DNA from: Rikenellaceae bacterium
GTDB lineage: Bacteria; Bacteroidota; Bacteroidia; Bacteroidales; UBA932
Assembly (NCBI GenBank): GCA_900769145.1
Contig: CAAGFN010000183.1
Span: 1-39,238 of the forward strand
Direction of reading: 5' to 3'
DNA length: 39,238 nucleotides
Shown here: positions 1 through 8,133 of the stretch, piece after piece
How positions within the stretch are numbered: position 1 is the stretch's first letter
How the letters are laid out: every line of letters begins with the position of its first letter
The notes under the pieces: model-generated
Databases searched by the model: none
What the model was told of the DNA's origin: nothing
What the model saw: the letters and a program-made list of their open reading frames with translations, nothing else
Translations under genes and position numbers: made by a program

Positions 1-30
1 CTGGAGTTCAGACGTGTGCTCTTCCGATCT
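1..30. other. Illumina TruSeq adapter remnant (not genomic)
   Basis: The first 30 bases match the 3' part of the Illumina TruSeq read-2 adapter and end in its hallmark CTTCCGATCT. Genomic sequence begins at base 31, where a coding frame on the minus strand starts to read sensibly. This is an untrimmed sequencing artefact at a contig end and should be masked. Confidence 0.97.
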
Positions 31-230
31 CGCTGTGTGATATGAAGAACGCCTCCCTGCGAGCCAGTTATGAACACAATTCCCCACGCCATCAGGACAA
101 CCACAACAGTTCTTACAGCCGTGGCGAGATTTGAGTCCACTCCCCCGATGCCGATTTTGGCAAATATTGAGGTCAACGCCGCAAAAACGGCCGAGAGAAT
201 TGCAAATAGCAGCCACATATTGTTTTTCAT
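31..230 (-). CDS. EamA/DMT-type small membrane permease, C-terminus missing
   Basis: Read on the minus strand from ATG at 230-228, the frame is open for 66 codons and then runs into the adapter. The peptide begins MKNNMWLLFAILSAVFAALT and continues through FAKIGIGGVDSNLATAVRT into a second hydrophobic stretch ending in HITQ. This pattern, with a first transmembrane helix, a FAKIG turn, an SNLATAxRT motif and a second helix, is typical of the short (about 140 residue) EamA/drug-metabolite-transporter proteins of Bacteroidota. These are inner-membrane proteins of unknown substrate. About half the protein is lost at the contig end. The plus-strand open frame over the same bases is a shadow. The family call comes from motif recognition only. 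Confidence 0.75.
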
Positions 231-326
231 ATCTTCATTTCACGTTTGCATCTCCGGAAATGTCCGCCTGCCTCAACAGCAATCACTCCATTCCGAATTT
301 GAAAGCCCAAATATAGATAAAAAAGT

Positions 327-356
327 TTTGGTTTTGAAAAATAATGCTTATCTTTG
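327..356 (+). promoter_or_regulatory. Bacteroidota housekeeping promoter for tRNA-Cys
   Basis: A TTTG box at 327-330 is followed after 18 bases by TATCTTTG at 349-356. This fits the Bacteroidota sigma-ABfr consensus TTTG/TAnnTTTG. The expected transcription start is about 7 bases downstream, roughly 12 bases before the tRNA 5' end. Confidence 0.75.
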
Positions 357-374
357 CAATCCCATAAGGGCAAT

Positions 375-448
375 GGTGCTTTGGCCGAGCGGTTAGGCAC
401 AGGTCTGCAAAACCTGCTACAGCGGTTCGATTCCGCTAGGCACCTCCA
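375..448 (+). tRNA. tRNA-Cys (GCA), CCA encoded
   Basis: A full cloverleaf can be folded. The acceptor stem GGTGCTT pairs with AGGCACC, with one G-T pair. The D-arm contains GGTTAGG. The anticodon stem CAGGT/ACCTG closes the loop CTGCAAA with anticodon GCA, and the T-arm is GCGG-TTCGATT-CCGC. The discriminator base is T at 445, as expected for cysteine tRNAs, and CCA is encoded at 446-448. A consensus promoter lies just upstream and a strong hairpin just downstream, so this is a single-gene transcription unit. Confidence 0.97.
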
Positions 449-449
449 A

Positions 450-480
450 AAACGCCTCTGAGAGAATCTCAGGGGCGTTT
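450..480 (+). terminator. Hairpin terminator after tRNA-Cys
   Basis: Bases 450-463 pair with 467-480 in a 14-bp stem (AAACGCC side with GGCGTTT, one G-T pair) closing a 3-base loop. Only a short T run is present inside the 3' arm and no long U-tract follows. The position directly behind the tRNA supports a terminator. Confidence 0.75.
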
Positions 481-521
481 GCTATATAAAATCCCTCTTC
501 TTATAGGCATCTTCACTGATT

Positions 522-540
522 GCGAAATCACCGATTTCGC
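522..540. repeat. Short perfect hairpin
   Basis: GCGAAATC at 522-529 and GATTTCGC at 533-540 are perfect inverted arms around ACC. It lies between the DUF3791-like gene and the tRNA terminator. It also sits in a minus-strand frame open without a start (ending ...SEDAYKKRDFI) that could be remnant coding sequence. Its function is unknown. Confidence 0.4.
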
Positions 541-578
541 TATGCTCTATATCAAAATAGGTGTAATATATCCTGCTG

Positions 579-794
579 TTATTTGTTGACGGGTTTCAGA
601 TAGCTCAGGAGATACCGTGGAGATTGGATATACAGACCAGTCTCAGAGTCTGACAATTTCTCAAACAACTCTGAAGAATATACCTTATCCATGGCATCTT
701 CCAACGAAAGATGCTCTTCCTCAATCAGGATCTGTATCATCTGAGTCAAAATACGCTCCCTGATGTATTGAAATTCTGATTGCGTAATGTTCAT
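579..794 (-). CDS. DUF3791-like small protein
   Basis: This is a 71-residue soluble protein. Its second half, with SSELFEKLSDSETGLYIQSP followed by RYLLSYLK, resembles the LSDxETGLYxxSxxY core of the DUF3791 family. DUF3791 genes in Bacteroidota and Firmicutes commonly sit next to DUF3990, a suspected ADP-ribosyltransferase-like partner, and the pair has been suggested to act like a toxin-antitoxin unit. Here the start codon overlaps the stop of a DUF3990-like C-terminal remnant (ATGA), which preserves the operon arrangement. With the partner broken, this gene may be an orphan. The start at 794 is the only ATG that fits the overlap. The family assignment is from memory of the motif. Confidence 0.6.
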   Translation of the reverse strand: MNITQSEFQYIRERILTQMIQILIEEEHLSLEDAMDKVYSSELFEKLSDSETGLYIQSPRYLLSYLKPVNK

Positions 795-910
795 ATCTTT
801 TTCAGTTTAGCAATAGCACGCTCCGTTCCAAAGAAATACTTATAGGTGACTCCTTTCATGTATTTCAAGTTCTCCAAAAATTGCTCAAAAACTTGGAATG
901 ATAACAAGAC
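791..910 (-). pseudogene. DUF3990-like C-terminal remnant
   Basis: On the minus strand an open frame of about 39 codons runs from a TAA at the 5' side to a TGA at 793-791. It reads ...VFEQFLENLKYMKG then VTYKYFFGTERAIAKLKKI. This resembles the last 30 residues of DUF3990 proteins (a FLxxLKxxxxTxQxxFxTxxAlxxL pattern). No upstream frame supplies the missing N-terminal 130 or so residues. The TGA overlaps the ATG of the DUF3791-like gene, as expected for a formerly coupled pair. I read it as the decayed 3' end of a DUF3990 gene; a short genuine ORF starting at an internal ATG (860-858) is less likely. Confidence 0.5.
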
Positions 911-1092
911 TTACTTACCTTTGAGTGCCTCTCTTCGTGGCCCCTTTTTCAATTACTATCTGGGGGAAATCCACATTACTATCTACATGTGCAGAAGCAT
1001 TGACATTGGTTGTCCTCCTGTTTACCAGAAAAGTCTGATTCAATTATTTCTGACAATTCGTTATATTCGCAGAAAATTCAGAAATAACAATT
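911..1092. other. Intergenic region with no recognised gene
   Basis: The minus strand is open without a start codon from about 1043 to a stop at 915-917, and encodes a peptide ending DFPQIVIEKGATKRGTQR. It is in a different frame from the DUF3990-like remnant. It may be more debris or a non-coding repeat. A weak TATATTCG at 1062-1069 could be the -7 box of the downstream cyclophilin gene, but no convincing -33 box is visible. Confidence 0.3.
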
Positions 1093-1836
1093 ATGGCAAA
1101 AGTATTGATCCAGACAACTGAGGGCGACATTACCGTGCGCCTCTATGACGAAACCCCGCAGCACAGGGACAATTTTCTCAAACTGGCAAGGGAGGGATAT
1201 TATGACGGAACATTGTTCCACAGGGTTATCAAGGATTTTATGATCCAGGGAGGAGACCCGGACAGCATCGGGGCTCCTGCAGGGAAAAGCCTGGGTGTGG
1301 GAGGCCCTGACTATACCATTGAAGCTGAGATTCTTCCCGGTTTGTTCCACAAGAGGGGAGCGCTCTGTGCGGCGCGGCAGGGAGACGAGGTCAATCCGGA
1401 GAAGCGCAGCAGTGGAAGCCAGTTTTACATTGTCTGGGGCAAGAAGTATTCTGCCGGCGAACTCCGCCAGATGGAGAAGCAACTCCAGCTTCAGCAGGAG
1501 CAGACCGTGTTCAACGGACTTGCATCCAAGCGCCGTGACTTCATAATGAAACTCAGGCGGGAGCGTGATATGGCCGGACTTTCCGCATTGCAGGACGAAC
1601 TCCTCGCCGAGACACACGCCATCTGCGCCTCAATGCCGAAGCCGCAGCTCAGTGCAGAGCAGAAAGAGGCTTACGCCAATGTGGGAGGTACCCCGTTCCT
1701 CGATGGCCAATATACAGTTTTCGGTGAGGTAGAGACCGGCATTGACGTTGTCGGAAAGATTCAGGAAACGAAAACCGGTCGGGGAGACCGGCCGGCTTCT
1801 GATATCAAGGTTATTTCAATGAAGGTGCTGGATTAG
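1093..1836 (+). CDS. Cyclophilin-type peptidyl-prolyl cis-trans isomerase
   Basis: This 247-residue protein has no signal peptide, so it is probably cytoplasmic. Cyclophilin PPIases catalyse cis-trans isomerisation of X-Pro bonds during folding. Diagnostic segments are TEGDITVRLYDETPQHRDNF near the N-terminus, LFHRVIKDFMIQGGDP (catalytic Arg in FHRV), GSQFYIVWG, and FLDGQYTVFGEV with GIDVVGKI at the C-terminus. A helical, charged insertion of about 80 residues (roughly 120-200) splits the domain between GSQFYI and GTPFLDG. Similar insertions occur in Bacteroidota cyclophilins. Its 3' end overlaps the convergent acyl-CoA synthetase gene by 4 bp. Confidence 0.93.
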   Translation: MAKVLIQTTEGDITVRLYDETPQHRDNFLKLAREGYYDGTLFHRVIKDFMIQGGDPDSIGAPAGKSLGVGGPDYTIEAEILPGLFHKRGALCAARQGDEVNPEKRSSGSQFYIVWGKKYSAGELRQMEKQLQLQQEQTVFNGLASKRRDFIMKLRRERDMAGLSALQDELLAETHAICASMPKPQLSAEQKEAYANVGGTPFLDGQYTVFGEVETGIDVVGKIQETKTGRGDRPASDIKVISMKVLD

Positions 1837-3521
1837 TCCTTCCTGGACTCCCTTTCTTCTTCAACCGTCGGTGCCGAGTCTTTGTACTTGAACCGGCGGA
1901 TTTTCATTGTCGCAGTTTTCTCGAACGGCTCTTTCATGACCTCGATTGAACTGACCTGGGAAGTCTTGTTGACATTCTTGTTCACGACTTTGAGAAGGCG
2001 CGACTTCCACTTGTCAATCTTCTCGTACACCTTGTCCTCACTGTCCGAATCCCAGTCAATGAAGCCGTCACAAGGCTGTACGAGGGCAATCAGGCGGCCG
2101 TTGCGCTCAATGACAATGGACTCTGTCACACCTTCCTGGTTGTTGAAAACGCTCTCGATTTCCTCAGGATAAATATTCTCTCCGGATGCGCCGAGAATCA
2201 TATTGCTCTTGCGGCCCTTGATGAAGAACCTTCCCTTTGCATCCATTGCCGCTAGGTCATTGGTCTTGAACCAGCCGCCCTCGGTGAATACGCCGCGTGT
2301 GCGCTGAGGGTCCTTGTAGTAGCCGAGCATAACGTTCGGGCCCTTTACAACTATCTCACCCTCACCGGTTTCCGGATTTACGTCAATCAGCTTGACCTGC
2401 ACGTTGTGTACGGGATATCCGATAGAGCCTACAGCTCTCCAGCGGTTCATTGAGAAGCTTACGAGGGGGGAGGTTTCAGTGAGACCGTAACCCACGGCGT
2501 ATGGGAAGCCTGACTTGAGCAGGAATTTCTCCACCTCGCCGTCCAGTTTTGCCCCTCCGATTCCGAAGAATGTCAGCCTGCCTCCGAATGTGGCCTTGAG
2601 TTTCAGCCCTATCAGCCTGCACATCAGTTTATTGGCGTGCTTGTCCATCCATCTCAGGGTGCGGCTGGCATTGATGGTAGGGAGCACGCTGCCCTTATAA
2701 ATCTTTTCGATAATGAGCGGCACGGAAAGAATCACGGTCGGCCGGACAGTCTTTATAGCCTTGAGCAGCAACGCCGGCACCGGAGGCTTCTGGAGATAGT
2801 AAATAGAGGCACCGCAGAACATTGGATATAGCAGGCCGATGGTCATCTCCAGCGTATGGGCCAGAGGCAGGAGGGAAAGCCACACGTCCCTGCGCCCTTT
2901 CTTGCAGGAATGCAGGCATGTTATGACATTCGATGCCAGGTTGCGGTGACTCAGAACAACGCCCTTTGCGCTTCCGGTAGTGCCTGACGTATAGATGATT
3001 GTGGCAATGTCATCCGGAGTCGGAACCGCCGCCCTGCCGTCGCATGTGAATTTGTCGTCGTCCGACTTGATGATTTCCAGACTGTCAATGTCAATGATGA
3101 GTTTCAGCTTCGCCTTGATAGCTTCACTAATCTTCGACACTACTCTGCGGGATACGAAAAGCACCTGGCTTTCAGAGTGATTGATAATGTTGGTGACCTC
3201 ATTCTCGGAACTGTCCGGAAGTATCGGAATGGCAATCCGGCCGAATGCGACGGCACTGAAGAATGCCACCGACCAGTTCGGCATGCTCTGCGAGAAGATG
3301 GCGACCTTGTCTCCGACTCCTACTCCGTACTGGGTCAGGAGTTTGGAAAGACTGTCACATTTTTCCTTGAAGCTTCCGTAGGTATATCCTTCATCATCGC
3401 TGTCTCCCCATTGGGTGAATTTTTCCTTTGAGAATGACGTGGTCGAATACTCGTAGAGTCTCGCCAGCGTGTCCACGAATTTTTCGCGCATTTTTCTCGT
3501 GCGCTGATAAATCTGCATCAT
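1833..3521 (-). CDS. AMP-dependent acyl-CoA synthetase (long-chain fatty acid-CoA ligase-like)
   Basis: This 562-residue protein belongs to the ANL adenylating family, which activates a carboxylate with ATP and transfers it to CoA (or another thiol). The P-loop-like motif YTSGTTGSAKG is at about 178-188, the YGLTETSP motif lies mid-protein, and GWFKTNDLA is followed by KGRKSNMILGASGENIYPEE near the C-terminal domain. The overall layout resembles FadD-type long-chain ligases of Bacteroidota. The start at 3521 gives MMQIYQ; an internal ATG at 3491 (MREKF) is an alternative. A consensus promoter at 3618-3587 lies upstream. Substrate chain length cannot be read from the sequence. Confidence 0.9.
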   Translation of the reverse strand: MMQIYQRTRKMREKFVDTLARLYEYSTTSFSKEKFTQWGDSDDEGYTYGSFKEKCDSLSKLLTQYGVGVGDKVAIFSQSMPNWSVAFFSAVAFGRIAIPILPDSSENEVTNIINHSESQVLFVSRRVVSKISEAIKAKLKLIIDIDSLEIIKSDDDKFTCDGRAAVPTPDDIATIIYTSGTTGSAKGVVLSHRNLASNVITCLHSCKKGRRDVWLSLLPLAHTLEMTIGLLYPMFCGASIYYLQKPPVPALLLKAIKTVRPTVILSVPLIIEKIYKGSVLPTINASRTLRWMDKHANKLMCRLIGLKLKATFGGRLTFFGIGGAKLDGEVEKFLLKSGFPYAVGYGLTETSPLVSFSMNRWRAVGSIGYPVHNVQVKLIDVNPETGEGEIVVKGPNVMLGYYKDPQRTRGVFTEGGWFKTNDLAAMDAKGRFFIKGRKSNMILGASGENIYPEEIESVFNNQEGVTESIVIERNGRLIALVQPCDGFIDWDSDSEDKVYEKIDKWKSRLLKVVNKNVNKTSQVSSIEVMKEPFEKTATMKIRRFKYKDSAPTVEEERESRKD

Positions 3522-3586
3522 ATATTATTTGTGTAATTGATTTCTGTCATTACGGCAGCCTTTCGGCTAAATTTGAATTTAGGTCG

Positions 3587-3618
3587 CAAAAATATATAAT
3601 TAGGTCGAATTTTCCAAA
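3587..3618 (-). promoter_or_regulatory. Promoter for the acyl-CoA synthetase gene
   Basis: On the minus strand TTTG (3618-3615) is followed after 20 bases by TATTTTTG (3594-3587), a good Bacteroidota -33/-7 pair. Transcription would begin near 3580, giving a leader of 60-90 bases. Confidence 0.65.
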
Positions 3619-3627
3619 TAAATCTTC

Positions 3628-3635
3628 TATCTTTG
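3628..3635 (+). promoter_or_regulatory. -7 box for the hexapeptide acetyltransferase gene
   Basis: TATCTTTG matches the TAnnTTTG -7 consensus; the -33 element is poor. It lies back to back with the divergent promoter of the acyl-CoA synthetase. It overlaps the ATG at 3633, which argues that translation begins at 3690. Confidence 0.5.
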
Positions 3636-3689
3636 GATGGCTCGAAATATATTGATTATCTTTACATTCATATTTTGTTTTTGTCAATA

Positions 3690-4307
3690 ATGCAGGTTAC
3701 GGATATCATTTCATCGCTTTTCAGGATGCCGGCCAAGATGCTTGCGGCATTGTCCATTTATTCCAATAGACTCAGGTTCATTGCCGAAGGCGTAAAACTT
3801 GGGAGCAATTCACGTATCAGGGGCTGGGTCAAACTGGTCCGGAAACGCGAAGCAGGCATTGCCATAGGAGACGGGTTCAATTTTACGAGCGGATTGAGTA
3901 TCAATAGAATCAGCCGCTCGCAGACAGGCTGTATCTGTGCCGAGGAAGGGGCTTTAATAATCATCGGGAACAATGTGGGCATGAGCAGTCCATGTCTCTG
4001 GTCCAGGAATGCCATCACTGTCGGCAACAATGTGAATATCGGTGCGGACTGCGTGATAATGGACCACGACGCCCACAGCCTGAACTATGAACTCAGGCGT
4101 GTCAGGGCTGATGAACTAGGCGACATTGCCTCTGCCCCGATAATGATATGTGACGATGTCCTGATAGGTACCGGATGCTATATTCTCAAAGGGGTGACCA
4201 TCGGGGCGCGCAGTATAATCGGAGCGGGGAGCGTGGTGACCCGTGATGTCCCTCCGGATGAGGTATGGGCCGGCAATCCTGCCCGTTTTATCCGGAAACT
4301 GGCTTAA
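3690..4307 (+). CDS. Left-handed beta-helix (hexapeptide) acyltransferase
   Basis: This 205-residue protein resembles the maltose/galactoside/LPS-type O-acetyltransferases (LbH superfamily), which move an acetyl group from acetyl-CoA to a sugar hydroxyl. Imperfect hexapeptide repeats start near residue 40 and are clear in ITVGNNVNIGADCVIMDHDA, MICDDVLIGTGCYILKGVTI and SIIGAGSVVTRDVPPDE. The C-terminal VWAGNPARFI is characteristic of the family. The DHDAHS stretch supplies the usual catalytic histidine position. I chose ATG at 3690 because the longer frame would start inside the likely -7 box. The substrate is unknown; a role in surface polysaccharide modification is inferred. Confidence 0.85.
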   Translation: MQVTDIISSLFRMPAKMLAALSIYSNRLRFIAEGVKLGSNSRIRGWVKLVRKREAGIAIGDGFNFTSGLSINRISRSQTGCICAEEGALIIIGNNVGMSSPCLWSRNAITVGNNVNIGADCVIMDHDAHSLNYELRRVRADELGDIASAPIMICDDVLIGTGCYILKGVTIGARSIIGAGSVVTRDVPPDEVWAGNPARFIRKLA

Positions 4308-4310
4308 TCA

Positions 4311-4342
4311 TTTGCCTATAAGTACAATTATTGCTAAATTTG
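4311..4342 (+). promoter_or_regulatory. Promoter for secA
   Basis: TTTG at 4311-4314, a 20-base spacer and TAAATTTG at 4335-4342 give a near-perfect Bacteroidota promoter. Transcription would start around 4350, about 20 bases before the secA ATG. Confidence 0.78.
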
Positions 4343-4370
4343 TGGGATTGTGTGAAAATTTGTAAAGACA

Positions 4371-7300
4371 ATGGCTTTAGTAGATATTATCAAGAAAGTG
4401 TTCGGAACCAAATCCGACCGCGACATGAAGAAGGTCAGGCCGATACTTGAAAAAGTGCTTGCGGCCTATGAGACGATTGACAAACTTGACAATGATGCCC
4501 TCAGGGCACATTCAGCCGAGCTTAAAAGAAAGCTCAGGGAAGTCGAGAAACCGTTCGAGGACAGAATTGCCGAAATCAAGCTGCAGCTTGAAAGCGACAT
4601 ACCGGTAAGCGAGAAGGAAAAGCTGGCCACCGAGTCAGACAAACTTGTCAAGGAAGAGGATGCGGCAATCGAGAAGATGCTCGACGAAATTCTTCCGGAG
4701 GCATTCGCCATAATGAAATCGACAGCCCGCAGGTTTGCCCAGAACGAGATTGTCAAGGTTACTGCCAATGATTTCGACCGTGCCATGAGCGTCTCCCACG
4801 ATTTCGTGGAGATTGACGGTGACCAGGCCCTGTGGAAAAACCACTGGGTTGCCGGAGGAAACGAGCAGACCTGGGACATGGTTCACTACGACGTCCAGCT
4901 CATCGGCGGTATCATCCTCCATCAGGGAAAGATTGCCGAGATGGCTACAGGTGAGGGAAAGACCCTCGTGGCTACATTGCCGGTATTCCTGAATGCCCTC
5001 GCTGGCAAGGGTGTCCACATGGTGACGGTCAATGACTACCTCTCCAAGCGAGACTCCGAGTGGATGGGACCGCTCTACATGTTCCACGGCCTGTCAGTGG
5101 ACTGCATTGACAAGCACGAGCCGAACAGCGACGCCCGCAGGAAGGCATACGAATGCGACATTACCTTCGGAACCAACAATGAGTTCGGCTTTGACTACCT
5201 GAGGGACAATATGGCATCGAGGATGACCGACCTCGTGCAGCGCAAGCACCATTTCGCCATTGTCGATGAGGTGGACTCAGTCCTCATTGACGATGCCAGG
5301 ACTCCTCTCATCATTTCCGGACCTGTGGGCAAGTCCCAGAACGACGAGCAGTTCAAGCAGTTCCGTCCGTATGTGGAGAAACTTTACGCAAGCCAGCGTG
5401 CCCTCATCACCAAGACTCTCAATGATGCCAAGAAGGCAATCGCGAACAAGGATGAGGCCCTTGGCGGAAAACTTCTCTTCAGATGCCAGAAAGGTCTGCC
5501 TAAATATCAGCCACTCATCAAGTTCCTCAGCAAACCTGGTATGAAGCAGCTGATGCAGAAGGCCGAGAACTTCTATATCCAGGACAATGAGCGCCAGATG
5601 CCGGAGGTGACCGACGAACTCTATTTCGTCATCAACGAGCAGCATCATACCGTTGACCTCACCGACAAGGGACACGATGTCCTGGCTTCCGAGGTCTCTG
5701 ACCCTGAATTCTTCGTTCTTCCGGATGTGGGCTCCCAGATAGCCTCAATCGAGCATTCTTCCCTGACACTCGCCGAGAGGCAGGCCAAGAAGGATGCCCT
5801 TATGGAGGACTTCGCATTGAAGAGCGAGCGTGTGCATACTATGCTCCAGCTCCTCAAGGCTTACTCAATGTTCGAGAAGGACGTTGACTACATCATTGTT
5901 GACGGCAAGGTCAAGATTGTGGACGAGCAGACCGGCCGTATCATGGAGGGACGCCGCTGGAGCGACGGTCTCCACCAGGCTGTCGAGGCCAAGGAGAATG
6001 TGACAGTAGAGGCTGCTACACAGACATTTGCGACCATCACTCTCCAGAACTACTTCCGTATGTATCACAAGCTTGCCGGTATGACCGGTACTGCGGAGAC
6101 CGAGGCCGGCGAGTTCTGGTCCATCTACAAGCTCGACGTTGTTGTCATTCCTACAAACAGGCCTGTAATCAGGCAGGACAATGACGACCTCATCTACAAG
6201 ACCAAGAAGGCCAAGTATGCGGCCGTAATCAATAAAGTGGTGGAACTTAGGGAGGCCGGAAGACCGGTTCTCGTTGGTACGACTGACGTGGATACCTCCG
6301 AACTCCTCAGCCGAATGCTGAAGATGCGCGGTATCCCTCACAATGTATTGAATGCCAAGCAGTTTGCCCGTGAGGCCGAGATTGTGGCCCAGGCCGGACA
6401 GTCAAGTACTGTGACCATCGCCACCAACATGGCAGGTCGAGGAACCGACATCAAACTTTCCAAGGAGGTGAAGGATGCAGGCGGTCTCGCCATCATCGGT
6501 ACGGAGAGGCATGACAGCCGCCGTGTGGACAGGCAGCTAAGGGGCCGTGCCGGCCGTCAGGGAGACCCGGGTTCATCCACATTCTACGTATCCCTCGAGG
6601 ACAAACTGATGCGTCTTTTCGGTTCCGAGAGGATTGCCGCGGTGGTGGACAAGCTCGGTATGACGGACGAGGATGCTCTCGAGTCAGGTATGCTCTCAAG
6701 CAGCATCGAGAAGGCCCAGAGGAAGGTCGAGGAGAACAACTTCGGTATCCGCAAGAGACTGCTCGAATACGATGACGTGATGAACTACCAGCGTGAGGCC
6801 ATCTACTCCAGGAGACGTAACGCAATGTCAGGAGAGAGGATTGAAATCGACGTGTTGAATATGATGCTCGATGCCTCCGAGGTCATTGTAAACAATTCAG
6901 AGGGAATGTCTTACGATGATTTTTCCTCATACCTTATGGCTCAGCTTTCCATTGACCCGGGCTTTGACGAGGCATTCTACGAGAAGGCCAAGCCGGAAGA
7001 ACTCAAGTCAAGGCTGACCGAACAGATGAAGACAGTGTATGACAGGAGGATGGATGCAATGATAGAACGCGTCAATCCTTTCGTCAAGGATGTATATGAG
7101 AAGCAGGGTGAGAAATGGCAGAACATAGCCGTTCCTATTACGGACGGCCGCAAGGTTCTCAATCTCGCATTCAATCTCAAGAAGGCATACGAGAGCGGCG
7201 GCAAGGAGCTCGCCAAGTCATTGAGCAAGACCATCATACTCTACCAGATTGACGAGCACTGGAAGCAGCAGCTCCGTGACATGGATGACCTTCGCCAGTC

Positions 7301-7652
7301 CGTACAGAATGCGGCTTACGAGCAGAAGGACCCTCTCGTTGTTTATAAGTTGGAGAGCTACAACCTCTTCGCCGCAATGCTGGAGGCCCTCAACAAGGAC
7401 GTGCTTTCGTTCCTCTTCCGTGCATCTATCTATCTCAGGGAGCCGGACCAGGCACAGCAGGCCAGGGCAGCAGTTCAGCCTAAGACTGATATGAGCAGGA
7501 TGAATACCCAGAGGGGAGACCTCTCCACCAACTCCGGAAAGCCTCAGACCAGGATGCCTGCCCATGCGGAGAAGAGGGTAGGAAGGAATGACCCTTGTCC
7601 TTGCGGTTCGGGTCTCAAGTACAAGAACTGCCACGGAAAAGGATTGGTATAA
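4371..7652 (+). CDS. secA: Preprotein translocase ATPase SecA
   Basis: SecA is the ATPase motor that drives unfolded preproteins through SecYEG at the inner membrane. The protein has 1093 residues, longer than the roughly 900 of E. coli but usual for Bacteroidota, which carry insertions in the N-terminal region and NBD1. Walker A MATGEGKT lies at about 192-199 and Walker B DEVDS at about 299-303. NBD2 has VLVGTTDVDTSELLS and ATNMAGRGTDIKLS, then RQLRGRAGRQGDPGSS. The C-terminal tail DPCPCGSGLKYKNCHG is the intact zinc-binding, SecB-interacting motif. A consensus promoter lies 30 bases upstream. The bactofilin gene follows after 28 bases. Confidence 0.98.
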   Translation: MALVDIIKKVFGTKSDRDMKKVRPILEKVLAAYETIDKLDNDALRAHSAELKRKLREVEKPFEDRIAEIKLQLESDIPVSEKEKLATESDKLVKEEDAAIEKMLDEILPEAFAIMKSTARRFAQNEIVKVTANDFDRAMSVSHDFVEIDGDQALWKNHWVAGGNEQTWDMVHYDVQLIGGIILHQGKIAEMATGEGKTLVATLPVFLNALAGKGVHMVTVNDYLSKRDSEWMGPLYMFHGLSVDCIDKHEPNSDARRKAYECDITFGTNNEFGFDYLRDNMASRMTDLVQRKHHFAIVDEVDSVLIDDARTPLIISGPVGKSQNDEQFKQFRPYVEKLYASQRALITKTLNDAKKAIANKDEALGGKLLFRCQKGLPKYQPLIKFLSKPGMKQLMQKAENFYIQDNERQMPEVTDELYFVINEQHHTVDLTDKGHDVLASEVSDPEFFVLPDVGSQIASIEHSSLTLAERQAKKDALMEDFALKSERVHTMLQLLKAYSMFEKDVDYIIVDGKVKIVDEQTGRIMEGRRWSDGLHQAVEAKENVTVEAATQTFATITLQNYFRMYHKLAGMTGTAETEAGEFWSIYKLDVVVIPTNRPVIRQDNDDLIYKTKKAKYAAVINKVVELREAGRPVLVGTTDVDTSELLSRMLKMRGIPHNVLNAKQFAREAEIVAQAGQSSTVTIATNMAGRGTDIKLSKEVKDAGGLAIIGTERHDSRRVDRQLRGRAGRQGDPGSSTFYVSLEDKLMRLFGSERIAAVVDKLGMTDEDALESGMLSSSIEKAQRKVEENNFGIRKRLLEYDDVMNYQREAIYSRRRNAMSGERIEIDVLNMMLDASEVIVNNSEGMSYDDFSSYLMAQLSIDPGFDEAFYEKAKPEELKSRLTEQMKTVYDRRMDAMIERVNPFVKDVYEKQGEKWQNIAVPITDGRKVLNLAFNLKKAYESGGKELAKSLSKTIILYQIDEHWKQQLRDMDDLRQSVQNAAYEQKDPLVVYKLESYNLFAAMLEALNKDVLSFLFRASIYLREPDQAQQARAAVQPKTDMSRMNTQRGDLSTNSGKPQTRMPAHAEKRVGRNDPCPCGSGLKYKNCHGKGLV

Positions 7653-7680
7653 GTAGATCATTATAGAAATTTTCAGGTTT

Positions 7681-8112
7681 ATGAGTTCAAAACCACAGGC
7701 TCCTGCTGTGAATGTGAATGAGGTCAGCAGGATTTCGACAGGAACAGTTATAAAAGGAGAAATCAATTCTCCGAATGATATTCGCATTGACGGTACTTTC
7801 GAGGGCAAGCTTCTGTGCAAAGGCCGTGTAGTTGCAGGTGAGAAGGCCGTCATCAAGGGTGACATTGTTTGTGAGAATGTTGATTTCTGGGGCAAACTTG
7901 AAGGATGCCTCTATGTCAAGGATACTCTCACACTGAAGGATACTTGCTCAGTTACAGGCGAACTCCATATCAAGAGGCTCGTAGTCGAGCTCGGAGCCAA
8001 ATTCAACGGCTCTTGCAAGATGCTTGAGGAAGGGGAGTTTGACAAGCTGACAGGTGCTGCACCAAAGAAGGACACCGCTCCGAAGAAGGATACGGCTGCC
8101 GAGACAAAGTGA
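7681..8112 (+). CDS. Bactofilin (polymer-forming cytoskeletal protein)
   Basis: Bactofilins self-assemble into membrane-associated filaments that scaffold cell-wall and envelope enzymes. This 143-residue protein has a disordered N-terminus, then the beta-helical DUF583 core from about residue 20 to 115. The core opens with ISTGTVIKGEINSPNDIRID and continues with repeated GxVVAGEKAVIKGDI and WGKLEG turns. A short Lys/Asp-rich C-terminal tail contains two copies of APKKDTA. Size and core match the family. It sits 28 bases after secA and 21 bases before mazG, probably in the same transcript. Confidence 0.92.
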   Translation: MSSKPQAPAVNVNEVSRISTGTVIKGEINSPNDIRIDGTFEGKLLCKGRVVAGEKAVIKGDIVCENVDFWGKLEGCLYVKDTLTLKDTCSVTGELHIKRLVVELGAKFNGSCKMLEEGEFDKLTGAAPKKDTAPKKDTAAETK

Positions 8113-8133
8113 TATTTCTAATATCTGATTGAT

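Noticed and set aside
846..1121. 91-codon plus-strand open frame before the cyclophilin gene
   Set aside because: It runs into the cyclophilin gene in another frame and lacks family features; minus-strand remnants explain part of this region better.
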